Origin: Deferrisoma camini S3R1
GTDB taxonomy: Bacteria; Desulfobacterota; Deferrisomatia; Deferrisomatales; Deferrisomataceae
Length of the DNA: 64,000 nt
NCBI RefSeq assembly: GCF_000526155.1
Contig: NZ_JAFN01000001.1
Span: 2,195,014-2,259,013, forward strand
Direction: 5' to 3'
Positions within the stretch are counted from its first letter, which is position 1. Every line of letters starts with the position of its first letter. The notes beneath the pieces were generated by a model. The model saw nothing but the letters and a program-made list of their open reading frames with translations. It was not told the DNA's origin and ran no database searches. The position numbers and the translations under genes are program-made. This document shows positions 1 to 10,533 of this stretch, in pieces.

Positions 1-1710
1 CAAGGCAAGGACATCGAGGAGACGGCGCTGAGGGTCAACGAGGAGGCGGCCCGCGAGGCGGCCCGGCAGCTGCGGCTGCGGGACCTGGGCGGCCTGATCG
101 TGATCGACTTCATCGACATGCGTAGCTCCGCGAACCGCAGCGCCGTGCGCCGCGCCCTTCAGAAGGCCCTGAAGGAGGACAAGGCCCGGACCCGCGTGGG
201 GTCGATCTCCCAGTTCGGCCTCCTGGAGCTGTCGCGCCAGCGGCTCAAGCCCGGGGCGGCCGCGGCCGTGACCCGGCCCTGCCCCTCGTGCCGGGGGTCG
301 GGGCGGGTGCGGTCGCCGGAGAGCTTCGCCCTGTCGGTGCTGCGCATGATCCAGGCCGAGCTGCCCCGCAAGGAGCTGCGCCAGGTGCGGGTCGGGGTGC
401 CGGCCGACGTGGCCGCCCTGATCGTGAACCGCAAGCGGCGGCGCCTGGCGGACTGGGAGCGGGAGTTCGAGACCTCGGTCCAGGTGTTCTCCGAACCCCA
501 CCTGGGCCCCAACGATTACTTCTTCGTGTTCGTGGAGAACGGCACCCCTCGGATCGAGACCAACACCACCGACGTGCCCCACGACCTGGTGGCGGCGTAC
601 CAGGGCATCCCCGAGCCCCCCACCCGCGTCCAGCGCGCCCCCGCGTACATCTTGATGGACGAGGAGCCGGAAGAGGAGGAAGAGCCCCCGGCTCCCGAAC
701 CCGAGGAGACCGACGCGCAGCCCCCCGCCAAGAAGAAGCGCCGCCGGCGGCGCCGCAAGAAGAAGTCCGCTCCCGCCGAGGCCGCAGCCGGGGAGCAGCC
801 GGCCGAGGGAAGCGGCTCCACCCCCGAGGGGGACGGCCAGCCGGAGGAGAAGGACCCGGAGCAGAAGGCCGGGGAGCCCTCCTCCGACGCAGAGGCGGGC
901 TCCGAAGAGGCCGAGCCGCAGCCCCCCGCCAAGAAGAAGCGCCGCCGCCGGCGCCGCAAGAAGAAGTCCGCTCCCGCCGAGGCCGAGGCTGCGCCCCCGG
1001 CCCAGCCTACCGAGGCGGCGGCCTCGGCAGGGGAGCCTGCGCCCGGGCCCGCTCCCGCAGGGGAGCCCCCGGCAGCCGAGACGCCCCCTCCGGCCGAGGA
1101 GCCCGAGGAGAAGCCCAAGCCGAAACGTCGGAGAGCTCGGGAAAAGCCCCAGGAAGCCTCCCAGGAGACCGCGCAGGAGCCCGCCTCGGCCGACGCGCCC
1201 CCGTCCGAGACCGGGACCCCGGCCGAGACCGAAGGAACCGAAGGCCCCAAGCCGAAGCGGCGCAGGACCCGCAAGAGGGCTCCGGCGCAGGCTCAGGAGA
1301 CCGCCCCGGCCGAGCCCGCGGCAGCCTCCGACGAGACAGAGGCCAGCGAGGGGGAGAGACCCAAACGCCGAGCCACCCGGAAGAGCCGCCCGGAGCCTGC
1401 ACAGGAGGAGGTCGCGCAGGCCGGGACGCCCCCCGCCGAGAACGCGGCACCGGATGAGGCCGGCGAGGAGAAGGAACCCAAGCCCCGGCGCAGGAGTTCC
1501 CGCAAGAAGACCGCGGAGGCCCCCCCGGCGGACGGGACCGGGCAGCCCGCCCCGAAGGAGTCGGGCGGCGAGGAACCACCCAAGCCCAAGCGCCGCAGGA
1601 CCCGCAAGAAGACCCCGGAGCCGTCAACAGGCCCAGCGGACGCCGACACCAACGCCGGCGGGGACCCGGCGGAAGGAAGCGGCGAGGGGGGATCCGGGGG
1701 CGGGGCCTGA
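1..1710 (+). CDS. Ribonuclease E/G, C-terminal part (5' end outside the window)
   Basis: The reading frame is open from base 1, so 569 residues are visible. RNase E/G endonucleases process rRNA and decay mRNA. The visible catalytic-domain end contains the GLIVIDFIDM stretch of the DNase I-like subdomain and the zinc-link motif CPSC (visible residues 94 and 97) that joins the dimer in this family. From about residue 220 the sequence becomes a low-complexity tail of about 350 residues. Acidic, Pro/Ala-rich spacers alternate there with at least seven Lys/Arg clusters (KKKRRRRRRKKK twice, then KPKRRR- and PKRRATRK-type units). In E. coli RNase E an unrelated disordered tail binds RNA and degradosome partners; a similar RNA-binding scaffold role is inferred here. 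Whether it is named rne or rng cannot be settled without the N-terminus. Confidence 0.93.
   Translation, partial: QGKDIEETALRVNEEAAREAARQLRLRDLGGLIVIDFIDMRSSANRSAVRRALQKALKEDKARTRVGSISQFGLLELSRQRLKPGAAAAVTRPCPSCRGSGRVRSPESFALSVLRMIQAELPRKELRQVRVGVPADVAALIVNRKRRRLADWEREFETSVQVFSEPHLGPNDYFFVFVENGTPRIETNTTDVPHDLVAAYQGIPEPPTRVQRAPAYILMDEEPEEEEEPPAPEPEETDAQPPAKKKRRRRRRKKKSAPAEAAAGEQPAEGSGSTPEGDGQPEEKDPEQKAGEPSSDAEAGSEEAEPQPPAKKKRRRRRRKKKSAPAEAEAAPPAQPTEAAASAGEPAPGPAPAGEPPAAETPPPAEEPEEKPKPKRRRAREKPQEASQETAQEPASADAPPSETGTPAETEGTEGPKPKRRRTRKRAPAQAQETAPAEPAAASDETEASEGERPKRRATRKSRPEPAQEEVAQAGTPPAENAAPDEAGEEKEPKPRRRSSRKKTAEAPPADGTGQPAPKESGGEEPPKPKRRRTRKKTPEPSTGPADADTNAGGDPAEGSGEGGSGGGA
718..985 (+). repeat. 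Near-identical 67-bp direct repeat inside the RNase E/G tail
   Basis: Positions 718-784 and 919-985 are almost identical (differences only in the run of Arg codons). Each encodes QPPAKKKRR followed by the RRRRKKKSAPAEA basic block. The preserved DNA identity suggests a recent duplication or ongoing slippage/recombination in the tail. Confidence 0.85.
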
Positions 1711-1755
1711 GCCCGTGCTCACCACAGGGGCTCCACGACCGGCATCGCCCCATCC

Positions 1756-1785
1756 TTGACCCTCTAACGGTCGGTTTGCTAGCGT
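1756..1785 (+). promoter_or_regulatory. Candidate sigma70 promoter upstream of the class V aminotransferase/serA
   Basis: TTGACC (1756-1761), an 18-nt spacer and TAGCGT (1780-1785) lie about 70 nt before the aminotransferase start. The -10 box matches consensus poorly, so this is tentative. Confidence 0.35.
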
Positions 1786-1852
1786 TTTCGAGTTTGTGCC
1801 GATCCGCACACCTTGGGTTCGTCGTTTCCGGCAAACGAAAGGGAGGTCCACC

Positions 1853-2992
1853 GTGTACAACTACCGCCTGCTCGCGCCCGGCCCCACCCCTGTCCCCGAC
1901 GAGGCCCGGCTGGCCATGGCCCGGCCCGCCCTCCACCATCGGGAGCCCGAGTTCAAGCCCATCTTCGCCGCGTGCCGCCAGGGGCTGCGGTACGTGTTCC
2001 AGACCCAACGCGACGTGCTGATCCTGGCCGCGTCGGGCACCGGCGCCATGGAGGCGGCGGTGACCAACTTCCTGCGGCGGGGGGACCGGGCCCTGTACGT
2101 GAACGGCGGGAAGTTCGGGGAGCGGTGGGGCAAGATCCTGGCCGCCTACGGCTGCGACCCGGTGGAGGTCAAGGTGGAGTGGGGTCGGGCGGTAGACCCC
2201 GAGGAGATCCGCCGGGCCTTGGACGCGGACCCGGCCATCCGGGCCGTCTACGTCCAGGCCAGCGAGACCAGCACGGCCGTTCGCCACCCGGTGGAGGAGA
2301 TCGCTCGGATCACCCGGGACCGGGACGTGCTCCTGGTGGTGGACGGCATCACGGCGGTGGGCGTGTTCCCCCTGCCCATGGACGAATGGGGCATCGACGT
2401 GGTGGTCACGGGCAGCCAAAAGGCCCTGATGCTCCCGCCGGGGCTCGCGTTCATCGCCTGGAGCGAGAAGGCCGACCGGTTCCTCGAGACCTCGGACCTG
2501 CCCCGGTACTACTTCGACCTGAAGGGCGAGCGCAAGAAGCAGGCCGACGACCAGACCGCTTACACCCCGGCCGTGAGCCTGATCGTGGGGCTCAAGGAGG
2601 TGCTGGACCGGATCCGGGCCGAGACCCTGGAGGGGGTCCACGGCCGCACCGCCCTCATGGCCCGGGCCACCCGCGAGGCCGTGAAGGCCCTGGGGCTTGA
2701 GCTGTTCGCCCCCGACAGCCCCAGCGACGCCTGCACCGCTGTCAAGGTGCCGGAGGGCGTGGACGGCCAGGCCCTCAAAAAGGCCCTGCGGGAGCGGTTC
2801 TCCATGACCGTGGCCGGCGGCCAGGACCAGGCCAAGGGCAAGATCATCCGGATCTCCCACATGGGCCACGTGGATCCCCTGGACGTGGTCGGCGCCCTGG
2901 CGGCCTTGGAGCTCGCCCTCAAGGAGCTCGGCCACCCCGTGGCCCTGGGGACCGGCGTGGCCAAGGCCCTTTCCATCCTGGGAGAAGCGTAG
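1853..2992 (+). CDS. Class V aminotransferase (alanine-glyoxylate / serine-pyruvate / phosphoserine type)
   Basis: A 379-residue PLP-dependent aminotransferase of the small class V group. The LLAPGPTPVP opening, the RHRE-like LHHREPEF stretch, and GSQKALMLPPG with the predicted PLP lysine at residue 190 are typical. A GTG start at 1853 is chosen because GGGAGG lies 6 nt upstream; an upstream extension would encode an unconserved Arg-rich stretch. The stop codon directly abuts the serA start (TAG-ATG), so the two form an operon. In several deep-branching bacteria and archaea a class V enzyme next to serA replaces SerC as the phosphoserine aminotransferase; that role is inferred here from position. 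An alanine-glyoxylate or serine-glyoxylate reaction is the alternative. Confidence 0.9.
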   Translation: MYNYRLLAPGPTPVPDEARLAMARPALHHREPEFKPIFAACRQGLRYVFQTQRDVLILAASGTGAMEAAVTNFLRRGDRALYVNGGKFGERWGKILAAYGCDPVEVKVEWGRAVDPEEIRRALDADPAIRAVYVQASETSTAVRHPVEEIARITRDRDVLLVVDGITAVGVFPLPMDEWGIDVVVTGSQKALMLPPGLAFIAWSEKADRFLETSDLPRYYFDLKGERKKQADDQTAYTPAVSLIVGLKEVLDRIRAETLEGVHGRTALMARATREAVKALGLELFAPDSPSDACTAVKVPEGVDGQALKKALRERFSMTVAGGQDQAKGKIIRISHMGHVDPLDVVGALAALELALKELGHPVALGTGVAKALSILGEA

Positions 2993-4576
2993 ATGAAACG
3001 GGTACTCGTCAGCGACAATCTCTCGGCCCGGGGGATCGAGATCCTCCGAGCGGCCGAGGGCATCGAGGTGGACGTGAACACGGGCCTCAAGCCCGAGGAG
3101 CTCCAGGAGGTCATCGGGGGGTACGATGCCCTGGTGATCCGATCGGGCACCAAGGTCACGGCCCAGGTCTTGGCCCGAGCCGACAACCTGAGGGTGATCG
3201 GCCGGGCCGGGATGGGCGTGGACAACGTGGACGTGCCCGAGGCCACCAAGCGGGGCATCGTGGTCATGAACACCCCCGGCGGCAACTCGGTGACCACGGC
3301 CGAGCACGCCCTGGCCCTGATCATGAGCCTGGTGCGAAACATCCCCCAGGCCAACATGAGCATGAAGCAGGGCAAGTGGGAGAAGAAGAGGTTCCAGGGC
3401 CACGAGCTGTGCGGCAAGACCCTGGGGGTGATCGGGTTGGGCAACATCGGCTCCATCGTGGCCGACCGGGCCCAGGGCCTCAAGATGAAGGTAGTGGGGT
3501 ACGACCCCTACCTGAGCCAGGAGCGGGCCGCCGAGCTCGGGGTGGAGCTCTCGGACCTGGACGGGTTGTACGAGCGGGCCGACATCATCACGGTTCACGT
3601 GCCCCTGCTCGACGAGACCCGCAACCTGATCGGCCGGGAGGCGTTCGCCCGCATGAAGGACGGAGTGTACCTGGTGTGCGCGGCCCGCGGCGGCATCGTG
3701 GACGAGGAGGCCCTGCTCGAGGCCCTGGAGAGCGGCAAGGTGGCCGGCGCGGCCTTGGACGTGTTCCGCGAGGAGCCGCCGGGGCTCACCCCCCTGGTGG
3801 CCCACGACCGGGTGGTGTGCACGCCCCACCTGGGCGCCAGCACGGTGGAGGCCCAGGAGGCCGTGGCGATCCAGGTGGCCGAGCAGATCGTGGACTACCT
3901 GCAGCGGGGCATCATCCGCAACGCCGTGAACGTGCCCAGCGTGCCGGCCGAGATCCTCAACCAGATGGCCCCCTACCTGGACCTGGCCCGGAGCCTGGGC
4001 CGGCTCCAGGCCCAGCTCGGCGTCGAGGGCCTCAAGACCGTGGAGCTGCAGTACTCCGGGCGCATGGCCGAGGGCCGGACCGGCCTGCTCACGGCCGCGG
4101 CCCTGGAGGGGCTGCTGGCGGTGAGCGTGGGTGAGCGGGTGAACCTGGTCAACGCCCCGGTGCTGGCCCGGGAGCGGGGCATCCGGGTGTCGGAGACCAC
4201 GGCCAAGAACGGCGAGGACTACACGGCCATGATGCGGCTCGGGGTGGACACCGCCCACGGCCGGTTCAGCCTGGCCGGGGCCATCTTCGGCCGGCGGGAG
4301 CCCCGGCTGGTGGAGATTGACGGCATCCCGATCGAGGCGATCCCTCAGGGGCACCTGCTGGTGTTCTGGAACTACGACCGGCCGGGCCTGGTGGGCAGCA
4401 TCGGCACCACCCTGGGCCGCCACCAGATCAACATCGGCCAGATGCAGTTCGGCCGCGAGGCCCCGGGCGGCCGGGCCGTGACCGTGGTCAACGTGGACAC
4501 CGAGGTTCCTCCCGAGGTCCTGGAGGAGCTGCGCGGGCTTCCCAACGTGGTGAGCGTGACGTCGGCCCGTCTCTGA
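2993..4576 (+). CDS. serA: D-3-phosphoglycerate dehydrogenase
   Basis: A 527-residue cytosolic oxidoreductase catalysing the first step of serine synthesis, 3-phosphoglycerate to 3-phosphohydroxypyruvate with NAD. It has the long architecture. The substrate and NAD domains carry the GLGNIGS dinucleotide motif, with catalytic Arg near 232 (AARGGIVDE), Glu near 260 and His near 279 (TPHLGAST). An intervening ASB domain follows, then a C-terminal ACT domain (from about residue 455, VFWNYDRPGLVGSIG) that usually mediates serine feedback inhibition. It starts immediately after the aminotransferase stop codon, and the two genes together could supply both oxidation and transamination steps. Confidence 0.97.
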   Translation: MKRVLVSDNLSARGIEILRAAEGIEVDVNTGLKPEELQEVIGGYDALVIRSGTKVTAQVLARADNLRVIGRAGMGVDNVDVPEATKRGIVVMNTPGGNSVTTAEHALALIMSLVRNIPQANMSMKQGKWEKKRFQGHELCGKTLGVIGLGNIGSIVADRAQGLKMKVVGYDPYLSQERAAELGVELSDLDGLYERADIITVHVPLLDETRNLIGREAFARMKDGVYLVCAARGGIVDEEALLEALESGKVAGAALDVFREEPPGLTPLVAHDRVVCTPHLGASTVEAQEAVAIQVAEQIVDYLQRGIIRNAVNVPSVPAEILNQMAPYLDLARSLGRLQAQLGVEGLKTVELQYSGRMAEGRTGLLTAAALEGLLAVSVGERVNLVNAPVLARERGIRVSETTAKNGEDYTAMMRLGVDTAHGRFSLAGAIFGRREPRLVEIDGIPIEAIPQGHLLVFWNYDRPGLVGSIGTTLGRHQINIGQMQFGREAPGGRAVTVVNVDTEVPPEVLEELRGLPNVVSVTSARL

Positions 4577-4589
4577 CTGGACTACTCCA

Positions 4590-7192
<2,603 letters not shown>

Positions 7193-7236
7193 CCCCCCGG
7201 CCCCGCCGGAGGCCGCGGAGCGGGGGCTGGAGTCGG

Positions 7237-7265
7237 TTGACACGGGTCCTGGGCTCGTGTATAAA
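7237..7265 (+). promoter_or_regulatory. Strong sigma70 promoter of the tRNA-Lys/tRNA-Glu unit
   Basis: Perfect TTGACA (7237-7242), exactly 17 nt, then TATAAA (7260-7265). The transcription start would fall about 10 nt before tRNA-Lys. This is the best-matching housekeeping promoter in the window. Confidence 0.85.
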
Positions 7266-7283
7266 GGCGCGCCTTATCGGCGT

Positions 7284-7359
7284 GGGCCGTTAGCTCAGCT
7301 GGCAGAGCATCTGACTTTTAATCAGAGGGTCCCAGGTTCGAATCCTGGACGGCTCACCA
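7284..7359 (+). tRNA. tRNA-Lys (anticodon TTT)
   Basis: A full cloverleaf of 76 nt with encoded CCA. The acceptor stem pairs over 7 bp with one G-U. D stem is GCTC/GAGC, the anticodon stem TCTGA/TCAGA encloses loop CTTTTAA with anticodon TTT, and the T arm is CCAGG-TTCGAAT-CCTGG. It lies directly behind a near-consensus promoter. Confidence 0.97.
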
Positions 7360-7421
7360 TCCCTTGGGAGACCCCGGGGCCCTCCGTGCGGCCCCGTTTC
7401 GTTCGAACCGTTCCCGATTCC

Positions 7422-7499
7422 GTCCCCATCGTCTAGCCTGGCCCAGGACACCGGCCTTTCACGCCGGCGACGGGGGTTCAAATCCCCCTGGGGACGCCA
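7422..7499 (+). tRNA. tRNA-Glu (anticodon TTC)
   Basis: 78 nt with encoded CCA. The acceptor GTCCCCA pairs with TGGGGAC, the discriminator is G, the anticodon stem CCGGC/GCCGG encloses CTTTCAC with anticodon TTC, and the T arm is GGGGG-TTCAAAT-CCCCC. It is 62 nt after tRNA-Lys with no promoter visible between, so both are probably one transcript ending at the hairpin just downstream. Confidence 0.96.
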
Positions 7500-7506
7500 T
7501 CTTTCA

Positions 7507-7548
7507 AAAAACGGCCCGGACCGGCGACCCTGCCGTCCGGGCCGTTTT
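7507..7548 (+). terminator. Rho-independent terminator after tRNA-Glu (likely bidirectional)
   Basis: A 12-bp GC-rich stem (7510-7521 with 7534-7545) with a 12-nt loop. It is preceded by A's and followed by TTTT, so it can end both the plus-strand tRNA transcript and the minus-strand cupin gene that stops at 7568. Confidence 0.85.
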
Positions 7549-7567
7549 GTCGTGTTGCGCCGGTCCC

Positions 7568-7897
7568 CTACTCGCCCCGGATCATGATGAGGAGCATTTT
7601 GAACCGCTTCTCGGCCCGCACGGAGTGGGGCACGTTTGCGGGCATGACCACGAGCTCCCCCGCCCCGGCCCGGACCTCCTTGCCGCCGATCACCAGCAGG
7701 GCCTCGCCGTCCACGATCTGGACCACGGCGTCGAAGGGCGCGGTGTGCTCGCTGAGACCCTGGCCCTCGTCGAAGGCGAAGAGCGTGAGCGTTCCGGCCT
7801 TGCGGTCCACGAGCGTGCGGCTCACGATCGAGCCTTCCGCGTACTCGACGAAGCTCGCCAGGTCGATCGGGGTCGAAACGGGGGCCTTGGATGCCAT
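7568..7897 (-). CDS. Small single-domain cupin protein
   Basis: A 109-residue protein matching one small RmlC-type cupin barrel. The PFDAVVQIVDGEALLVIGG and PANVPHSVRAEKRFKMLLI segments carry the two cupin motifs, with a retained His in the second one and few other candidate metal ligands. The start is ATG at 7897, with AGGAGG 7 nt upstream; an in-frame TTG two codons earlier is too close to that site. It is divergent from the MGMT gene. Function is unknown; small cupins bind metals or small ligands or cap larger enzymes. It ends against the tRNA terminator. Confidence 0.85.
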   Translation of the reverse strand: MASKAPVSTPIDLASFVEYAEGSIVSRTLVDRKAGTLTLFAFDEGQGLSEHTAPFDAVVQIVDGEALLVIGGKEVRAGAGELVVMPANVPHSVRAEKRFKMLLIMIRGE

Positions 7898-7996
7898 GGC
7901 CAAACCTCCTCATGTCGGTTCTGAATGTCCTGTGGCACAATGAGGGTACCCGAGTTTCCCGCCTCCGCAACACCCTTTCCCCCGGGAGGAACCCCC

Positions 7997-8473
7997 TTGC
8001 ACACGAGCGAACTCACCCTGACGACCCCGGTGGGTCCCCTCACCCTCGTGGCCGGGGGCGGGGGCCTGGTGGCCATCCGGTTCGGTGCCGGGGGCCCCAC
8101 GGCCGCCCCGGACACGATCCTCGCCCAGGCCGCCCGGGAGTTCGAGGAGTACTTCGCGGGCGCCCGGACCCGGTTCACGGTGCCGGTTCGGTTCCCTTCG
8201 GGGGCCTCCGCGTTCCGGCTCCGGGTGTGGGAGACCCTGGGAAGGATCCCGTACGGCGCCGTGCGCACCTACGGCGAGCTGGCCCGGACGCTGGGCACCA
8301 GCCCCCGGGCCGTGGGCGGGGCCTGCCGCGCCAACCCCCTGCCCATCGTGGTCCCTTGCCACCGGGTGGTGGCCCGATCGGGGCTGGGAGGGTACGCCGG
8401 CGACTGGGAACGGGGCGCCGCGGGCTCGGTGAAGCGGTTCCTCCTGGAGCTGGAGGCCCGCGCCAGTGGCTGA
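7997..8473 (+). CDS. ogt: Methylated-DNA--protein-cysteine S-methyltransferase
   Basis: A 158-residue suicide DNA-repair protein that moves O6-alkyl groups from guanine to its own cysteine. The active-site PCHRVV is present with Cys121. The DNA-binding helix-turn-helix YGAVRTYGELARTLGTSPRA and the following RANPLPIVVPCHR order match the family. A TTG start at 7997 is chosen because GGGAGG lies 7 nt upstream; upstream in-frame codons would add an unconserved Pro-rich stretch. The 3' end overlaps the deacetylase-like gene by 8 nt. Confidence 0.92.
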   Translation: MHTSELTLTTPVGPLTLVAGGGGLVAIRFGAGGPTAAPDTILAQAAREFEEYFAGARTRFTVPVRFPSGASAFRLRVWETLGRIPYGAVRTYGELARTLGTSPRAVGGACRANPLPIVVPCHRVVARSGLGGYAGDWERGAAGSVKRFLLELEARASG

Positions 8474-9446
8474 GGTTGGGCGGGCCTCGACCGTGGCGTG
8501 GGTGGGCCACCCCTTCCTCCGGCACCATTGCCCCGGTCCCGACCACCCCGAGTCTCCCCTACGGCTCGAGGTGATCGAGGGGGTCTTGGAAGCCAAAGGC
8601 CTCTTGAACAGGCTCGTGCGGCTTGGGTTCGCCCCGGCCACGGCGCAGGACCTGGCCCTCGTCCACCATCCCGCCTACGTGGAGCTCCTGAGGCTCGCTT
8701 GCGAGCACGGGTTCGGGTACGTGGCAGAGCCCGAGACCCGGATCTGCCCCGAGAGCTTCGAGGTGGCGTCCTGGGCCGCTGGCGGCGTGCTGGCGGCCAC
8801 CGACGCCGTGATCGACGGCCGCGTCGGCCGGGCGTTCTGCGCCGTGCGGCCACCGGGGCACCACGCCGGCCCCGACCGGGCCGGGGGGTTCTGCCTGGTG
8901 AATCACGCGGCCCTGGCGGCCGAGCACGCCCTCCGGCGCAGGGGCCTCGCCCGGGTGGCGGTGGTGGACCTCGACGCCCACCATGGCAACGGCACCCAGG
9001 CCATCTTCTGGGAGCGGCCCGAGGTGCTCTACCTCTCGGTCCACGAGCATCCCCTGACCCTCAAATACCCGGGCACGGGCTGGCCCGGCGAGACCGGAGC
9101 AGGGCTCGGCGCCGGGTTCACCCGGAACGTCTGCCTCGCCCACGGCGCCGGAGACCCCGAGTTCGTGGCCGCCCTGGAGGCTGCGGTGATCCCGGAGCTC
9201 GAAGCCTTCCGGCCGGAGCTCGTGGTGATCTCCATGGGGTTCGACGCCCTGGGAACGGACCCCTTGGCCCATCTCACCGTGACGGCCGAAGGGTTCCGCC
9301 GGGCCACCGAGCGGATCGTGGAGGCGGCCGAGGGCCTGTGCGGGGGGCGAATCGTGAGCGCGTTGGAGGGAGGGTACGACCTTGTGGGTCTCGGGCCCGC
9401 AGCCGCAGCTCACGTGGAGGCGCTCCTGGGAGCCCTGCGGCGATGA
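8466..9446 (+). CDS. Histone deacetylase family protein (AcuC/polyamine-deacetylase-like)
   Basis: A 326-residue zinc amidohydrolase of the arginase/deacetylase fold. It shows RPPGHHAG (catalytic His pair), DLDAHHGNGTQAIF (Asp-His zinc ligands and charge relay), SVHEHP, SMGFDALGTDPL (third zinc Asp) and EGGYDL. Bacterial relatives deacetylate acetyl-CoA synthetase lysines, acetylpolyamines or other small N-acetyl compounds, so the substrate here is open. The GTG start at 8466 overlaps the MGMT gene; a second GTG at 8494 is an alternative, since conserved sequence begins around HPFLRHHCPGPDHPE. Confidence 0.92.
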   Translation: MAEVGRASTVAWVGHPFLRHHCPGPDHPESPLRLEVIEGVLEAKGLLNRLVRLGFAPATAQDLALVHHPAYVELLRLACEHGFGYVAEPETRICPESFEVASWAAGGVLAATDAVIDGRVGRAFCAVRPPGHHAGPDRAGGFCLVNHAALAAEHALRRRGLARVAVVDLDAHHGNGTQAIFWERPEVLYLSVHEHPLTLKYPGTGWPGETGAGLGAGFTRNVCLAHGAGDPEFVAALEAAVIPELEAFRPELVVISMGFDALGTDPLAHLTVTAEGFRRATERIVEAAEGLCGGRIVSALEGGYDLVGLGPAAAAHVEALLGALRR

Positions 9447-9610
9447 GCGTGCCTCCGTCGTTGGGCGGATGGGTCGTCCCAACGAAGACCGCCGGCCCCG
9501 CGATTCGAAACCACCGAGAGCACGGAAGACACGGAGGAGCCGGTTCACACGCCCCGGGCGCCAGGAGCGGATCCGCCCGAAGGCCGTTGACCGACGACCG
9601 GCGACCGCCC

Positions 9611-10018
9611 TTACACCGTGAGGAGGGTCGCCACGGCGTGGCACAGGAGCTGGCCTCGGGCGTCCTTCGCCTGCACCTGCACCGTGGCCACCCGCCGGCC
9701 CAGGCGAAGGATCACGGCACGGGCGGTGATCCGATCACCGACCGCGGCCGGCCGCATGAAGTGCACCTCCAGGCCCTCGGTGGTCAGCCGGAGCCCCGAA
9801 GGCAGCAGCCGCCCCGGGAAGAACGCCACGGTGTCCACCAGGGCCGCCAGCACCCCTCCGTGGAGGCCGCCCATGTAGTTGCCGTGGCGCTCGTCCACCG
9901 ACACGGCCATGACGGCCGTGTCCGGCCCCACCTCCAGCAGCTCGAATCCCAGGTGGCGGGCCAGGGCGATGCCGTCGAAGATCTCCCGGGCCCGTTCGTG
10001 CCAAAACGCCTCGTCCAC
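9611..10018 (-). CDS. PaaI-type hotdog thioesterase
   Basis: A 135-residue hotdog-fold acyl-CoA thioesterase candidate. The central HGNYMGGLHGGVLAALVDT helix with its Gly-rich HGG motif, followed by two beta-rich segments, is typical of the PaaI/YbaW group that hydrolyses phenylacetyl-CoA or other CoA esters. It starts with GTG, with GAGGAG about 9 nt upstream. The preceding 164 nt (9447-9610) hold a degenerate phrase that looks like a common dispersed intergenic repeat. No other gene of aromatic catabolism is adjacent, so the substrate is unknown. Confidence 0.85.
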   Translation of the reverse strand: MDEAFWHERAREIFDGIALARHLGFELLEVGPDTAVMAVSVDERHGNYMGGLHGGVLAALVDTVAFFPGRLLPSGLRLTTEGLEVHFMRPAAVGDRITARAVILRLGRRVATVQVQAKDARGQLLCHAVATLLTV

Positions 10019-10097
10019 GGGTTCGTACTCCTCGTTCGGTTCCGCCGCCTTCGGGCCTTCGGCCCGCCACGAGGGGCTGGAAGGCTTGATACCAAGC

Positions 10098-10148
10098 TGC
10101 GTTCAAATCCAGCGGCCCCGTGCCCCGCCCCCCCACGGTTTGAACGCA
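10098..10148. repeat. 10-bp inverted repeat in the thioesterase upstream region
   Basis: TGCGTTCAAA at 10098-10107 is mirrored by TTTGAACGCA at 10139-10148 around a C-rich 31-nt loop. It lies about 80 nt upstream of the thioesterase start. It could be an operator or part of a degenerate repeat element; the sequence does not decide. Confidence 0.5.
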
Positions 10149-10178
10149 ACTCGGCATGAGACCATCTCCCTGTCGGGG

Positions 10179-10230
10179 CTTCCACGCACGAACGGGCGGC
10201 CCCAGCGGGCCGCCCGTTCGTGCGTGGAAG
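10179..10230 (-). terminator. Perfect 24-bp hairpin downstream of the small YjfB-like gene
   Basis: A perfect 24-bp inverted repeat (10179-10202 with 10207-10230) with a 4-nt loop, ending 10 nt from the stop codon of the gene at 10241. No T-run follows on either strand. It is placed as a terminator by position, but may instead be an mRNA-end stabiliser or a repeat element. Confidence 0.55.
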
Positions 10231-10240
10231 GCGGCAAACT

Positions 10241-10435
10241 CTACGCTTTGACGTCCAGGTTCCCCCCCACCCCGAGCGACCGGAACAACTCTGCCGCCAG
10301 GGCCTCCTGATTGTCCAGAACTTTCTTGAGCAGTGCCATGCCGGCCTCGCCCTTGGCCTGGTCGGCCTTGAGGCCCGTCATCTCCTCGATGAGGCCCATG
10401 GTGAGGTCCCCGTTGCCGAGCGCCCTGAGATCCAT
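10241..10435 (-). CDS. Small protein resembling YjfB-type putative motility proteins
   Basis: A 64-residue acidic protein with a clear ribosome site (AGAGGAGG, about 6 nt before ATG). The second half (GMALLKKVLDNQEALAAELF) resembles the amphipathic helix of the YjfB family, small proteins often found near motility genes, whose role is not established. No flagellar gene lies nearby. No signal peptide or membrane segment is visible. It is followed by a perfect 24-bp hairpin. The family assignment rests on a short stretch and is tentative; the coding call is stronger. Confidence 0.65.
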   Translation of the reverse strand: MDLRALGNGDLTMGLIEEMTGLKADQAKGEAGMALLKKVLDNQEALAAELFRSLGVGGNLDVKA

Positions 10436-10533
10436 CGCCGTCCTCCTCTGCCGCCGGCTCCGGCTCATCGTCCTCCGTGCCCTATCGGCGTTCCCCCCCT
10501 CAACCTTGAGCCAGCCGGACGAGCCCCCTCGCC

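Noticed and set aside
1007-4423. 1138-codon minus-strand open frame
   Set aside because: It is a shadow of the RNase E/G tail, the aminotransferase and serA, with no domain and the usual shadow composition.
7930-7950. TGGCAC resembling a sigma54 -24 box before the MGMT gene
   Set aside because: No TTGCA-like -12 box follows at the needed distance.
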